The position numbers were made by a program, and so were the translations under genes. 64,000 nucleotides of DNA from Tepidanaerobacter sp. GT38 (GTDB taxonomy: Bacteria; Bacillota; Thermosediminibacteria; Thermosediminibacterales; Tepidanaerobacteraceae), in assembly GCF_021991635.1 (NCBI RefSeq), contig NZ_JAFFJA010000001.1, positions 41,918 to 105,917 on the forward strand, written 5' to 3'. The number at the start of each line of letters is the position of its first letter. Position 1 is the stretch's first letter. Positions 18,388-27,641 of this stretch are shown here, one piece after another. The notes beneath the pieces were generated by a model that did no database searches, had not been told where the DNA came from, and worked only from the letters and a program-made list of their open reading frames with translations.

Positions 18388-18454
18388 TTTATATTACTTC
18401 GACATCAAAGCAAAAAATCCTGCTGAACTTGTGAAAAAAAGTTTTTTTAAAAAT

Positions 18455-18490
18455 AAAAAAACATGCCTTCATGGGTAAAGGCATGTTTTT
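18455..18490 (-). terminator. Terminator after KDG kinase gene
   Basis: The arms AAAACATGCCTT and AAGGCATGTTTT flank an 8-base loop, and the minus strand continues in a T-rich run. It ends the kdgK unit before the lacI regulatory region. Confidence 0.85.
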
Positions 18491-18505
18491 ACGTGCATCT
18501 GAATA

Positions 18506-19531
18506 TTACCGCTGTACTCTTCCTGAGGCATCTCCCTTGGCTAGATTTTCGACTTCCTTTACTGTCACATGATTAAAGTCGCCGACTATAGTATGCTTTA
18601 GGCAAGAGGCTGCAACAGCAAATTCCAGTGCATCTTTAGGTGAATATCCATTTAATAGTGCGTAAATTAAGCCGCCACCAAAAGAGTCGCCGCCGCCGAC
18701 TCTGTCTACTATATGCACCTTATACTTCCTGGAGAAGTAAAATTCATTTCCGTCATAGTACATGGCAGACCAGCCGTTATCTGACGCTGAGTAGCTTTCA
18801 CGAAGGGTTATAGCTACGCCTTTTAATGAGAATTTATCCATGAGCTGCTTGGCAACGTCTTTATAGCCTTCTTCACTTAACTGGCCTTTGGTAACATCAG
18901 ATTCTGCAGCCTTTATGCCAAATACATCAGCAGCATCTTCTTCATTGGCAATGACAATGTCCACATATTGCACAAGCTCCGTCATAACGGAACGGGCCTT
19001 TTCCCTAGACCAAAGTTTTTTGCGGTAATTTAAGTCGCAGCTTACAGTTACCCCTAGTTTCTTGGCAGCTTTTACAGCTTCCAGGCAGCAAGCCGCTACA
19101 TTATCACCTAAAGCTGGAGTAATTCCGGTAAAATGGAACCATTTAGCTCCTTCTAATATTTTTTCCCAGTTGAAATCTTCTACTTTTGCTTCGGAAATTG
19201 AAGAATGGCTGCGGTCGTACACTACCAGTGAAGGCCGCTGTGAAGCACCTATCTCGTTAAAGTAAATGCCCAGGCGTTCACCGCCTTTTACTATATAATT
19301 GGTGTTTACGCCATATCTGCGCAGGTGATTGATAGCTGACTGGCCTATTGGATTATCGGGAACCTTTGTCACGAAATAGGCATCTTCACCGTAGTTGGCA
19401 AGGGATACTGCCACATTGGCCTCGCCGCCTCCATATGTAACATCAAAAGAATCAGCTTGGACAAACCTTAAGTAATTTGGAGGGGTCAGCCTAAGCATTA
19501 TTTCGCCAAAAGTAACAACTTTGTTGGCCAC
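18506..19531 (-). CDS. kdgK: 2-dehydro-3-deoxygluconokinase (PfkB family)
   Basis: Ribokinase-family sugar kinase of about 341 residues that phosphorylates 2-keto-3-deoxygluconate to KDPG. Seen: FGEIMLRLTPP at the start, the substrate-binding GGGEANVAVSLA, and the catalytic anion hole with base Asp in DRVGGGDSFGGGL. The GTG at 19531 is preferred over the one at 19540 because AAGG is eight bases ahead. The KDPG aldolase gene is 68 bp upstream in the same direction, so both form one unit ended by the hairpin at 18455. They complete the pathway begun by the IlvD-type dehydratase. Confidence 0.88.
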   Translation of the reverse strand: MANKVVTFGEIMLRLTPPNYLRFVQADSFDVTYGGGEANVAVSLANYGEDAYFVTKVPDNPIGQSAINHLRRYGVNTNYIVKGGERLGIYFNEIGASQRPSLVVYDRSHSSISEAKVEDFNWEKILEGAKWFHFTGITPALGDNVAACCLEAVKAAKKLGVTVSCDLNYRKKLWSREKARSVMTELVQYVDIVIANEEDAADVFGIKAAESDVTKGQLSEEGYKDVAKQLMDKFSLKGVAITLRESYSASDNGWSAMYYDGNEFYFSRKYKVHIVDRVGGGDSFGGGLIYALLNGYSPKDALEFAVAASCLKHTIVGDFNHVTVKEVENLAKGDASGRVQR

Positions 19532-19599
19532 ATGAAACACCTTCCTTCATTATTAAAATTGACCCAGTGTATAAATTACCTTATGTTTTCTAAACAAAG

Positions 19600-20247
19600 T
19601 TAAGCCTTATTCCTTGCTGCTTTAATAGCCTCTACAAACTTCCTGGCCGTTTCTTCAACCTCTTTGTAATCGCCTTTCTTGGCACCCTTCGTCAACTCGC
19701 CGCCAACACCAACTGCCTGGCAACCGGCTTTAATCCATTCAGCAACGTTATCAAGGCTTACTCCACCTGTAGGCACAATAGGCGCATATGGTAGTGGTCC
19801 CATTATAGCTTTGATCATAGATGGACCAAATGCGCTGCCCGGGAAGAATTTCACAAATGTTGCTCCTGATTCCATAACCTCTACAACTTCCTTTATGGAC
19901 ATTGCACCGGCCATGCTTACTTTTTGGTATCTGTTGCAGAGTTTTACTACGTCTGGGTTAAAATGGGGGCTTACTATGAACTCAGCACCCGCAAGCATTG
20001 CTGCTCTAGCTGTTTCAGGATCCAGAACTGTGCCTCCTCCGATCAAAATCTCACCATTGGGGTATGCCTTAGCAAGTTCCTTGATAACATCAATTGCTCC
20101 AGGTACTGTCATGGTAATTTCAATCGATTCTACTCCGCCGGCTTTAACTGCCTCGGCGATCTTCAAGGCTTGCTCTGCCGATTCGGCCCTTACTACTGCT
20201 ACAATACCGCAATCAATAATGCGTTTCATAACATCAAGTTTTTTCAT
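19600..20247 (-). CDS. eda: 2-dehydro-3-deoxy-phosphogluconate aldolase
   Basis: Class I aldolase of 215 residues splitting KDPG to pyruvate and glyceraldehyde 3-phosphate. The catalytic Glu is in ESIEITMT, the Schiff-base Lys in FVKFFPGSAFGP, and phosphate loops are in GGGTVLD and PTGGVSLDN. The start at 20247 has GGGAGG ahead and replaces a seven-codon-longer frame. It is first in the eda-kdgK unit. A large antisense frame over the gene is a shadow. Confidence 0.92.
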   Translation of the reverse strand: MKKLDVMKRIIDCGIVAVVRAESAEQALKIAEAVKAGGVESIEITMTVPGAIDVIKELAKAYPNGEILIGGGTVLDPETARAAMLAGAEFIVSPHFNPDVVKLCNRYQKVSMAGAMSIKEVVEVMESGATFVKFFPGSAFGPSMIKAIMGPLPYAPIVPTGGVSLDNVAEWIKAGCQAVGVGGELTKGAKKGDYKEVEETARKFVEAIKAARNKA

Positions 20248-20340
20248 GAGGAAACCTCCCTGTTTCATATTATGATATTGTGTTTCATTATATATATTAG
20301 TTCTACATAATCCTTGAAATTCCTTCTTTATTTTATATAG

Positions 20341-20384
20341 AAAAAGGGAATCTCATTCATAATTATATGAGATTCCCTTTTTTT
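20341..20384 (-). terminator. Terminator after ferredoxin gene
   Basis: The arms AAAAAGGGAATCTCAT and ATGAGATTCCCTTTTT make a stem of about 16 bp, U-rich on both sides. It lies between the ferredoxin stop (20393) and the eda start and may work in both directions. Confidence 0.85.
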
Positions 20385-20392
20385 CTAATATG

Positions 20393-20581
20393 CTATTCTT
20401 CTTTTATTGCCTCTGATGGGCAGCTTTCTAAAGCTTCTCTTGCATCGTCTTCTGCATCTGCTGGCACTTCATCGACTATTGCGTGTGCCTTTCCATCGTC
20501 ATTCCAATCGAAAACTGATGGGCAGGTGTCGATGCAAAGGCCACAGCTAATGCAAAGATCCTGATCAACAAACACTTTCAA
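20393..20581 (-). CDS. Ferredoxin, single [4Fe-4S] cluster
   Basis: A 62-residue acidic electron carrier. Three Cys of the cluster are in CISCGLCIDTCP and the fourth is in SCPSEAI. Between them an acidic stretch (NDDG, DAEDDA) matches Thermotoga- and clostridial-type monocluster ferredoxins. It is a monocistronic gene with its own terminator. It could supply electrons to the nearby Fe-S enzymes, but no link is shown. Confidence 0.9.
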   Translation of the reverse strand: MKVFVDQDLCISCGLCIDTCPSVFDWNDDGKAHAIVDEVPADAEDDAREALESCPSEAIKEE

Positions 20582-20694
20582 GGAAAATTACCTCCTCAAA
20601 TATTTTTCTTTGTATATTTTATCACAAATTCCAAGTAATGCAAATACATTTTATTCAAATCCCACTATAAAATATTGTTGCAAAACTTGCCAGT

Positions 20695-22833
20695 TTAAAT
20701 GCCCAACAAAGACACTAATAGTCGAAAAACAATGCAAAGTAGTATTCCAGTTACAGTAGGTATTAAGAATGAAGCTACTGTCCACTTAATGCTTTGGGTT
20801 TCTTTATAAATGGTAAGCAAAGTTGTGCCACATGGAAAATGGTTTAAGGAAAAAATCATGGTGCATACTGCTGTAACCCAGGTCCAGCCATTTGCCAATA
20901 AAAGCTGTCTTAAAGACGCAAGGGTTTCCAATTCCATCAGAGAATTTGATGCCGTATAGCTCATGATGATGATCGGTATGACAATTTCATTTGCAGGAAG
21001 TCCCAAAAAGAACGCCAAGAGAATATATCCATCTAATCCCATAATCCGACCAAAGGGCTCAAAAAATTTTGCACACCAGCCAAGTATGCTTATATTGTCT
21101 ATATAAGTATTTGTCATCAGCCATATTATTAGGCCTGCCGGAGCTGCAACTAATGCAGCACGAGCCAGCACAAATATGGTCCTATCTAAAAGGGATCTCA
21201 CCAAGATTCTGCCAAATTGGGGTTTGCGATAAGGCGGCAGTTCCAATGTAAAGGTAGATGGCAAGCCTTTTAGTATTGTTTGAGACAGAATTTTTGATAC
21301 CATTAGGGTTATTAATACGGCAAATACTATAGCCACCATCACGGCAATGGTCGCTATTACTGTTTGAAAAGCACCGAAAGAGCCAGCGATAAATATGGTG
21401 GATAGAGCGATTAAAGTAGGAAATCTGCCGTTACACGGCACAAAATTATTTGTTATCGTTGCAATAAGCCTCTCCCTGGGAGAGTCAATTATTCTACAAG
21501 ACACAACCCCTGCTGCATTGCAACCAAATCCCATGCACATAGTAAGAGCTTGTTTTCCATGGGTATGCGCCTTCTTGAAAAAATTATCCAAGTTAAATGC
21601 CACTCGTGGCAGATATCCCAAATCCTCAAGTAGCGTAAACAAAGGAAAAAAAATCGCCATAGGAGGTAACATGACCGATACTACCCAAGCCACCGTCCTA
21701 TAAACTCCCAACACCACGGCCCCGTATATCCACTCGGGAACGCCAAAATAAAGGAATAAATCAGTTAAAAAGTCTTCTACATAAAAAAAACTTTCCGCCA
21801 GGATTTCAGATAGATAATTTGCCCCTGATATGGTGAGCCAGAAAACAAAGCCTAAAAGTGCCAGCATTATGGGTATTCCAAAAAGTTTTGACGTTAAGAT
21901 GTCATCAATTTTTCGGTCAAGCTCATTGTAATGTGTGTTTTCAAATCTAACTGTAGCACGACTGATTTCTTCCGCCTTAAGCACTATAGCTGTTGCTATA
22001 GCATCTCTAATTTCATCAATACAGGCGTATCTTGTTTCGAGTATGCCTTTTGCCTCTTTTAGGGCTGCCTTTAATAGTTCCTTGCTCAAAAGGTTATCAG
22101 CATTATTTACCATATCTATTATTCTTTTATCTTCTTCAATTAATCGAAGTGCTGCCCATCTGCTGTCAAGCTCGCCTTTTAATAAGGGATAAAGGCTTTC
22201 CTCAATGACCTTTATTGCCCTTTCAATTGTTTCATCATACTTCACTTTAAGAGGGGATGCCTTAATTTTGCCTAAGCTAATGTTATTAATCTCATCTTTT
22301 AAACGATCCAGCCCCTCTTGTTCTCTGGCATTTGTGCCTACAACCGGCACCCCTAATATATGTGATAGTTTTTTAAGGTCAATATGGATTTTTTTCCTTT
22401 TCGCTTCATCAATGAGATTTACACATACTACTGCTCTATCGGTTATCTCAAGGACCTGAAGCACGAGATTTAAATTTCTTTCAAGGCATGTGGCATCAGT
22501 AACTACTACACAACACTGGGGTTTTGCAAAGCAGATAAAATCCCTGGCAACTTCCTCTTCCACAGAATTGGGCAGTAAGGAATAAGTCCCGGGCAGATCA
22601 ACCAGAGAAATTTCTTCACCTTTATGTTCATAAAACCCTTCAGCACAGGTTACGGTTTTGCCGGGCCAGTTGCCTGTATGCTGTTTTAGACCCGTTAAGC
22701 TATTAAAAACCGTGCTTTTTCCAGTATTTGGGTTGCCCACAAGGGCAACTATTATGCTATCAGTGCCAAACTTTTCAAAAGCAATCTCATTCTTTAAAGC
22801 CCCCAGCCACGTTGATTGAGCAGTAAGACCCAT
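20695..22833 (-). CDS. feoB: Ferrous iron transporter FeoB
   Basis: Membrane Fe2+ transporter of 712 residues. The cytoplasmic G-domain has G1 GNPNTGKST, switch HTGNWPGKTV, G3 DLPGTYSL and G4 NLID. A helical spacer follows, then a membrane part from about residue 315 with the two Gate regions, which carry Cys in MGFGCNAAGVVSC and FVPCNGRFPTL. Length is normal. The feoA gene is 17 bp upstream in the same unit, and the metal regulator is divergent. Confidence 0.93.
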   Translation of the reverse strand: MGLTAQSTWLGALKNEIAFEKFGTDSIIVALVGNPNTGKSTVFNSLTGLKQHTGNWPGKTVTCAEGFYEHKGEEISLVDLPGTYSLLPNSVEEEVARDFICFAKPQCCVVVTDATCLERNLNLVLQVLEITDRAVVCVNLIDEAKRKKIHIDLKKLSHILGVPVVGTNAREQEGLDRLKDEINNISLGKIKASPLKVKYDETIERAIKVIEESLYPLLKGELDSRWAALRLIEEDKRIIDMVNNADNLLSKELLKAALKEAKGILETRYACIDEIRDAIATAIVLKAEEISRATVRFENTHYNELDRKIDDILTSKLFGIPIMLALLGFVFWLTISGANYLSEILAESFFYVEDFLTDLFLYFGVPEWIYGAVVLGVYRTVAWVVSVMLPPMAIFFPLFTLLEDLGYLPRVAFNLDNFFKKAHTHGKQALTMCMGFGCNAAGVVSCRIIDSPRERLIATITNNFVPCNGRFPTLIALSTIFIAGSFGAFQTVIATIAVMVAIVFAVLITLMVSKILSQTILKGLPSTFTLELPPYRKPQFGRILVRSLLDRTIFVLARAALVAAPAGLIIWLMTNTYIDNISILGWCAKFFEPFGRIMGLDGYILLAFFLGLPANEIVIPIIIMSYTASNSLMELETLASLRQLLLANGWTWVTAVCTMIFSLNHFPCGTTLLTIYKETQSIKWTVASFLIPTVTGILLCIVFRLLVSLLGI

Positions 22834-22850
22834 TTAACTTACCTCCTTGT

Positions 22851-23090
22851 TTAGCATACATGGACAAATATGTTGGAAGCTTCTTCAGAGCGCAGCGCTA
22901 TGACTGTGCCGCGGAATTGATAAGCGGTAGGGTCTCCCGAAGGGCTTTTTCTTAAGGCTTCAACTACTGTATTTTCAACAAGGCCCAGATCCATTAGACG
23001 CCGCCGTATATTGCCATTTGCAGTAAGCATTTTGACTCTTCCGGATTTTCCAATTGGCAATTTATATAATGAAACCACTTCTCTTTCCAC
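22851..23090 (-). CDS. feoA: Ferrous iron transport accessory protein FeoA
   Basis: A 79-residue SH3-like cytoplasmic protein that supports FeoB. MDLGLVENTVVEALRKSPSGDP and VIALRSEEASNIFV are the usual FeoA segments. The start is a GTG with GGGGG about 11 bases ahead. It is first in the feoAB unit. Confidence 0.9.
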   Translation of the reverse strand: MEREVVSLYKLPIGKSGRVKMLTANGNIRRRLMDLGLVENTVVEALRKSPSGDPTAYQFRGTVIALRSEEASNIFVHVC

Positions 23091-23236
23091 TTTTCATAAA
23101 CCCCCTTTATTTTTATGGCATAGTGCATATTTTACGTCCCCTACAAATAAGTTAGATTAGGGAAACTTTGCATTGCTAACAATAATATATGTTTTTAATT
23201 AAATTGGTGTTACCTAAAGCTCTGGGGGTTTAGCAA
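23091..23236. promoter_or_regulatory. Divergent feoA / metal-regulator promoter region
   Basis: This is the 146-bp gap between the divergent feoA and DtxR-type genes. It holds a spaced inverted repeat, GTTAG near 23150 and CTAAC near 23180, with CCTAA half-sites that loosely recall DtxR/MntR boxes. The region must hold both promoters; the operator is tentative. Confidence 0.35.
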
Positions 23237-23728
23237 TTGAAAAATAAAAGAGAAGACAATATCGAATTTCATACTTACAGAGGATATGAATTGCTCAGAC
23301 AGGAAAAGTTTCGGCTTTCTCCCAGTATGGAAGATTATCTTGAAATGATCTACAGGACATGTAAAAAACAAGGATATATTAGAATTACAAATCTAGCACA
23401 GCAACTAAACGTCCAGGCATCCTCAGCCACAAAGACTGTTCAAAAACTTACAGAAATGGGCCTTTTGGTCTATGAAAAATACGGCATCATTCAGCTCACC
23501 GAAGAAGGCAAGAGAATTGGGGATTATTTGTTAAAAAGGCACCAAATTGTTGAAACATTTTTAAAAAACATAGGAGTTAAAGATAATATCCTGCGCCAAA
23601 CCGAGATGATTGAACACCATCTAACTGTAGATACAGTGAGCAATATCGATTTACTAAATAATTTTTTCGAAAAATATCCTGCTATTCGCAAACAGTTTTT
23701 TAAATACAAAAAAGACTGTAGGCTATAA
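23237..23728 (+). CDS. DtxR/MntR-family metal-dependent regulator
   Basis: A 163-residue repressor. A winged helix-turn-helix spans about residues 28-90 (SPSMEDYLEMIY, then RITNLAQQLNVQASSATKTVQKL), followed by a dimerisation and metal-binding domain (HQIVETFLKNIGV, EHHLTVDTV). The SH3-like third domain is missing, as in MntR. Start is TTG with GGGGG eight bases ahead. Being divergent from feoAB, it most likely senses Fe2+ or Mn2+ and represses iron uptake. Which metal it senses is open. Confidence 0.85.
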   Translation: MKNKREDNIEFHTYRGYELLRQEKFRLSPSMEDYLEMIYRTCKKQGYIRITNLAQQLNVQASSATKTVQKLTEMGLLVYEKYGIIQLTEEGKRIGDYLLKRHQIVETFLKNIGVKDNILRQTEMIEHHLTVDTVSNIDLLNNFFEKYPAIRKQFFKYKKDCRL

Positions 23729-23730
23729 TA

Positions 23731-23787
23731 AAAAAATACCTCCAGTAGATAATATAATTTCGATTAGACCTTCTACTTGGAAGTATC
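23731..23787 (-). terminator. Hairpin/terminator after lipoate ligase gene (repeat-like, copy 1)
   Basis: The arms TACCTCCAGTAGA (23737-23749) and TCTACTTGGAAGTA (23772-23785) pair with one bulge and one G-T. The minus strand then runs into T7, so it should terminate the lplA unit. The left arm and its flank are also found at 52931-52995, far from any minus-strand gene end, so this may be a dispersed hairpin. Confidence 0.7.
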
Positions 23788-23800
23788 ATATACGCTTATA

Positions 23801-24790
23801 TTAAAAAAGTGATAGAATCTCTTCCAAACTGATAAACCCAAAATATTCTTTTACATCTATTTTAGAAAGGACATCTTTGATATCCTCCTGCTTAAATCTT
23901 TGCCCCCGAAGTTTTTCCTCCACTTCTGATACATCGCGAATGCTCATAAAATCTCCATAAAATTTTATGTCACTTATGATTCCGTCCTTGACATTCATAT
24001 GAACTTGAACTTCTCCCCCATTAAAGCGTGCTGAGCGAATTAAATCAAATTCAGGTGAGCTGCCCACATTCCATTCCCAGGTTGAATACTTTTTATTTCT
24101 GAGGTCCATAATTTGCTCTATATCTTTAGGTGTAAGATTATACTCCTGCAACTCTTTTCCTTCTACCTCAAACACAAACTTAAGCAGCATTTCTTTAAAT
24201 TGAGATACTGTAACATTTTTATCTGGTAGATAATCTTTTATATTTGTAACTCTGCTTTTTACGGATTTTATGCCCTTCGACTTGATTTTTTCCGGCTTAA
24301 CATTTAGTGCCTTTGACAGCACTGACAAATCAGAATCAAAAAGCAACGTGCCATGATGCAGAATACGATTTTTTGTCACATATTGGGCATTGCCGGAAAA
24401 TTTTTTCCCGTCTATTGTTATGTCATTTCTCCCGGAAAACTCAGCATCTATCCCAAATTTGCCAAGTGCCTTAACTATTGCCTTGGCAAACCTTTCTATG
24501 CTGTTAAAATCCTCTTTTCGATAGTCTACAACAAAAGAAAAATTAATGTTACCCATATCGTGATATACGGCTCCGCCGCCTGACATTCTCCTAACTACGA
24601 TTATATCGTTATTTTTGACATATTCCAGATTTACCTCTTCTATGGCGTTTTGGTTTCTCCCGATAATTACTGAAGGTCTATTCTGATAAAAGTAAAAATA
24701 GTCATTAGATGGATTTAGGTGTTTTACTACATACTCATCAAGGGCCATGTTAAAATAAGGGTCATTGGACTCGTTATTTATATACAGCAT
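23801..24790 (-). CDS. lplA: Lipoate-protein ligase A
   Basis: A 329-residue enzyme that activates lipoate with ATP and attaches it to lipoyl domains. Seen: NDPYFNMALDE at the N-terminus, the lipoyl-AMP site RRMSGGGAVYHDMGN, the catalytic Lys region ITIDGKKFSGNAQ, and a C-terminal accessory domain after about residue 245 (NKKYSTWEWNVG). The two-domain form is typical of bacterial LplA. No lipoate-dependent complex gene is in the window. It is monocistronic. Confidence 0.92.
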   Translation of the reverse strand: MLYINNESNDPYFNMALDEYVVKHLNPSNDYFYFYQNRPSVIIGRNQNAIEEVNLEYVKNNDIIVVRRMSGGGAVYHDMGNINFSFVVDYRKEDFNSIERFAKAIVKALGKFGIDAEFSGRNDITIDGKKFSGNAQYVTKNRILHHGTLLFDSDLSVLSKALNVKPEKIKSKGIKSVKSRVTNIKDYLPDKNVTVSQFKEMLLKFVFEVEGKELQEYNLTPKDIEQIMDLRNKKYSTWEWNVGSSPEFDLIRSARFNGGEVQVHMNVKDGIISDIKFYGDFMSIRDVSEVEEKLRGQRFKQEDIKDVLSKIDVKEYFGFISLEEILSLF

Positions 24791-24853
24791 AAAACCCCCG
24801 CCTTCCGAATGATATTGTAAATTATATCATGTATAAGAATTTCTTGACAACTT

Positions 24854-24884
24854 TGTATATAATTACGACACCGGCAACATACTA
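24854..24884 (+). promoter_or_regulatory. Sigma-G-like forespore promoter of the germination operon
   Basis: TGTATA (24854-24859) and CATACTA (24878-24884) are 18 bases apart. These match the -35 GNATA and -10 CATNNTA pattern of sigma-G/sigma-F promoters. They lie 35 bases ahead of the first ger gene, which is normally forespore-expressed. Confidence 0.6.
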
Positions 24885-24919
24885 CAACTAAATAATTAAT
24901 CTTCAGGACTGGGATAAAT

Positions 24920-26527
24920 ATGCTCAAGTGGTTTAAAAAGTTACACAGGCATTTTATTTCATCTAAATTAAAACAAAAGCTAGAGCATAAAACTTCAGAA
25001 AAAACTCCAAACCCCTTGTCTTCTAATCTTCAGGAAAACCTCACAAAAATAAAAGAGGTTTTTTCAAATGCAAGTGATATCGTCTTCCGTCAGTTTGAAA
25101 TAGGCTCTCATACGCGCATAAAAGCCTTTATAGTTTATGTAGACGGTCTTGTTAATGAAGAGTTTGTGCAAATGAATTTAATGAAGTCTCTGATGATTGA
25201 TATGCATATATCAGAGGTAGACGATGAGTTAAACCAAAAAAATACATTAAATATAATTCATCAGCGAATCCTGACCCTTACCGAAGTAAGCGAAGTAAAT
25301 GATTTTCAAGAAGTTGTGGAACATGTTTTATCTGGTGATACTGCACTTTTCTTAGAGGGCTTTGCCACAGCCCTTATTGTCAATTTGCGGGGTTGGGAAA
25401 CACGAAACGTTACCCCGCCTGACACTGAAGTTGTAGTAAGGGGACCCCGAGAGGGTTTTACTGAAACACTGCGGACATCAACATCACTCCTGCGGAGAAA
25501 AATTAAAAATCCAAATTTAAAATTTGAAAAAATGAAAATTGGCAAGCAGACACAAACTGATGTAGTAATTGCTTATATAAAAGGCATTGCCGATGAGAAA
25601 ATCGTTGAAGAAGTTAAAAGAAGGCTCTCTAAAATAGACGCTGACGCCATCCTAGAATCCGGCTACATAGAACAATATATTGAAGATAGTCCCTTGTCCT
25701 TTTTGCCAACTGTAGGCAATAGCGAAAAACCCGACATTGTAGCTGCTAAAATGTTGGAAGGTCGAGTTGCTATATTAACTGATGGCACACCTTTTGTATT
25801 AACAGTTCCATATCTCTTTATAGAGGCTTTTCAGACCAGCGAAGACTATTATTCCAGGCCTTTTTATGCCTCAATTGTAAGGCTGCTAAGATTTACTGCC
25901 TATTTTGTAAGTGTATTTGCACCGGCACTATACGTAGCCCTGACCACATATCATCAAGAAATGTTACCACCAACTATGCTTATCAGCATAGCTGCTGCCA
26001 GAGAAGGTACTCCATTTCCTGCTTTTGTTGAAGCCATGGTAATGGGCATCATATACGAAATCTTAAAAGAAGCAGGCATCAGATTGCCAAGACCTGTTGG
26101 TCAGGCGGTAAGTATTGTAGGAGCTCTTGTAATAGGTGAATCGGCAGTTTCTGCGGGTCTCATTGGTGCTCCTATGGTCATTGTGGTATCTTTAACTGCC
26201 ATATCTTCCTATGTAGTTGCTTCCATAAGTGATACAGTGTCTATTATGCGCTTGACCTACGTATTATTAGCAGCGTTTTTGGGTTTGTTTGGCATTATGA
26301 TTGGTGCTGCGTTCTTTTTAACCCACATGGTATCCCTTCGTTCCTTTGGAGTACCATATCTTGCTCCAATTGCACCTATTGTTTCTGAGGACCTAAAAGA
26401 TGTGTTTTTACGCCCACACTTATGGAAAATGCACAAAAGGCCGAAACTGTTCACCCAAAATGACTTGGTGCGTCAAGAACCTGATTTAATGCCGAATCCT
26501 ATGAAAAATAATACAAACAATAAATAA
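24920..26527 (+). CDS. gerKA: Spore germination receptor subunit A (GerA/GerKA family)
   Basis: A 535-residue inner-spore-membrane protein, the A subunit of a nutrient germinant receptor. It has a soluble N-terminal half of about 300 residues (KAFIVYVDGLVNE, VRGPREGFTETLRTSTSLLRRKI), then about five membrane spans with the family motifs EGTPFPAFVEAMVMG and RLPRPVGQAVSIVGALVIGESAV, and a charged C-terminal tail. First gene of gerA-B-C with a sigma-G-like promoter. The germinant is unknown. Confidence 0.93.
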   Translation: MLKWFKKLHRHFISSKLKQKLEHKTSEKTPNPLSSNLQENLTKIKEVFSNASDIVFRQFEIGSHTRIKAFIVYVDGLVNEEFVQMNLMKSLMIDMHISEVDDELNQKNTLNIIHQRILTLTEVSEVNDFQEVVEHVLSGDTALFLEGFATALIVNLRGWETRNVTPPDTEVVVRGPREGFTETLRTSTSLLRRKIKNPNLKFEKMKIGKQTQTDVVIAYIKGIADEKIVEEVKRRLSKIDADAILESGYIEQYIEDSPLSFLPTVGNSEKPDIVAAKMLEGRVAILTDGTPFVLTVPYLFIEAFQTSEDYYSRPFYASIVRLLRFTAYFVSVFAPALYVALTTYHQEMLPPTMLISIAAAREGTPFPAFVEAMVMGIIYEILKEAGIRLPRPVGQAVSIVGALVIGESAVSAGLIGAPMVIVVSLTAISSYVVASISDTVSIMRLTYVLLAAFLGLFGIMIGAAFFLTHMVSLRSFGVPYLAPIAPIVSEDLKDVFLRPHLWKMHKRPKLFTQNDLVRQEPDLMPNPMKNNTNNK

Positions 26528-26543
26528 TGCTGAGAGGTACGAT

Positions 26544-27641
26544 ATGCTGGAAAAAGGAAAGATATCAAATAATCAATTCATACTAATATTTGTTATAAGT
26601 CGTCTAATGCTTACAATGGCATATCTACCGTATGTAAACGCTCCACCCTGGAATCAAGATCTATGGATTTCCGCTATTCTAGCATTTCCGATACATATAT
26701 TGTTAGTACTACCGGTGTATTTTTTGACAAATCGATTTCCAGGGCAATCATTGATTCAATCTGTTGAAACAATTTTAGGTTCTTGGGGGAAAATTATAGG
26801 AGCACTGTATGTATGGTTCTTCCTGCATCGAACAGCTGTAATTTTAAGAGAGCTGGGAGAGTTTCTCAAAGCTATACCATATCCTGAAACGCCCATTATA
26901 GTTTTTATTACCGCAACCGCTTTATTTGCCGCCTATTCGATTTACAAAGGCTTAGAAACTATTTGCCGAGTTGCAGAAATTGTTGCTCCTCTAGTCCTGG
27001 CCTCTGTATTTTTGGTTTTTATAATGATAGCTAAAGACGTAGATATTTATGCTCTCACTCCTGTGTTGGAAGATGGAATAATTCCTGTAATTTATGGTGG
27101 CTTTGTTATAGCTGCAAGGTCAACTCTGAGTTTGTTTTTGTGGATGCTTAAGCCATTTATAAATGAACCAGAAAAAATAAGAACTACCGTAGTTTTGATC
27201 TCTTTTATCCTCACACTTCATTTAACCCCCACTTCTATTACCACAATAGGGGTTTTTGGACTGGAACAGGCAAAAATATTAAATTTTCCCTTTTTCCATT
27301 TAGTTCGCATGATAAATATAGGGAGTTTTTTAGAAAGAATTGACGCACTGTTTATAGGATTTTGGGTGCTAGGCATGTGCATCGATATAGCCATACATAA
27401 TTATTTAGCAGTCTTAAGTGCGGCTCAATTACTAAAATTAAAAGATTATCGTCCAATAGTGGTGGCTATGGGAACTGTAATAGTCAGTCTATCTATATTA
27501 CAAGCTGAAAGCGTTGTTGAACTAAATGAATTTCTATCATATAAAGTTTTAACATGGTATAACTTGTTTTTTACTTTCGCACTGCCTTTGTTGCTGCTGA
27601 TTGTAGCTGTAATTGGCAAGAAAAGGATTGATTATAAATGA
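26544..27641 (+). CDS. gerKB: Spore germination receptor subunit B (GerB/GerKB family)
   Basis: A 365-residue integral membrane protein with about ten spans from the amino acid/polyamine permease superfamily. This is the probable germinant-binding subunit. Family features are NNQFILIFVISRLMLTMAYLP at the start and LREFGEFLKAIPYPETP-like residues near 110. It begins 16 bp after the A subunit and overlaps the C subunit in ATGA. Confidence 0.92.
   Translation: MLEKGKISNNQFILIFVISRLMLTMAYLPYVNAPPWNQDLWISAILAFPIHILLVLPVYFLTNRFPGQSLIQSVETILGSWGKIIGALYVWFFLHRTAVILRELGEFLKAIPYPETPIIVFITATALFAAYSIYKGLETICRVAEIVAPLVLASVFLVFIMIAKDVDIYALTPVLEDGIIPVIYGGFVIAARSTLSLFLWMLKPFINEPEKIRTTVVLISFILTLHLTPTSITTIGVFGLEQAKILNFPFFHLVRMINIGSFLERIDALFIGFWVLGMCIDIAIHNYLAVLSAAQLLKLKDYRPIVVAMGTVIVSLSILQAESVVELNEFLSYKVLTWYNLFFTFALPLLLLIVAVIGKKRIDYK

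Noticed and set aside
19679..20275. 198-codon plus-strand open frame over the KDPG aldolase gene
   Set aside because: Antisense shadow of eda; no ribosome site and no recognisable domain, while eda has all catalytic residues.
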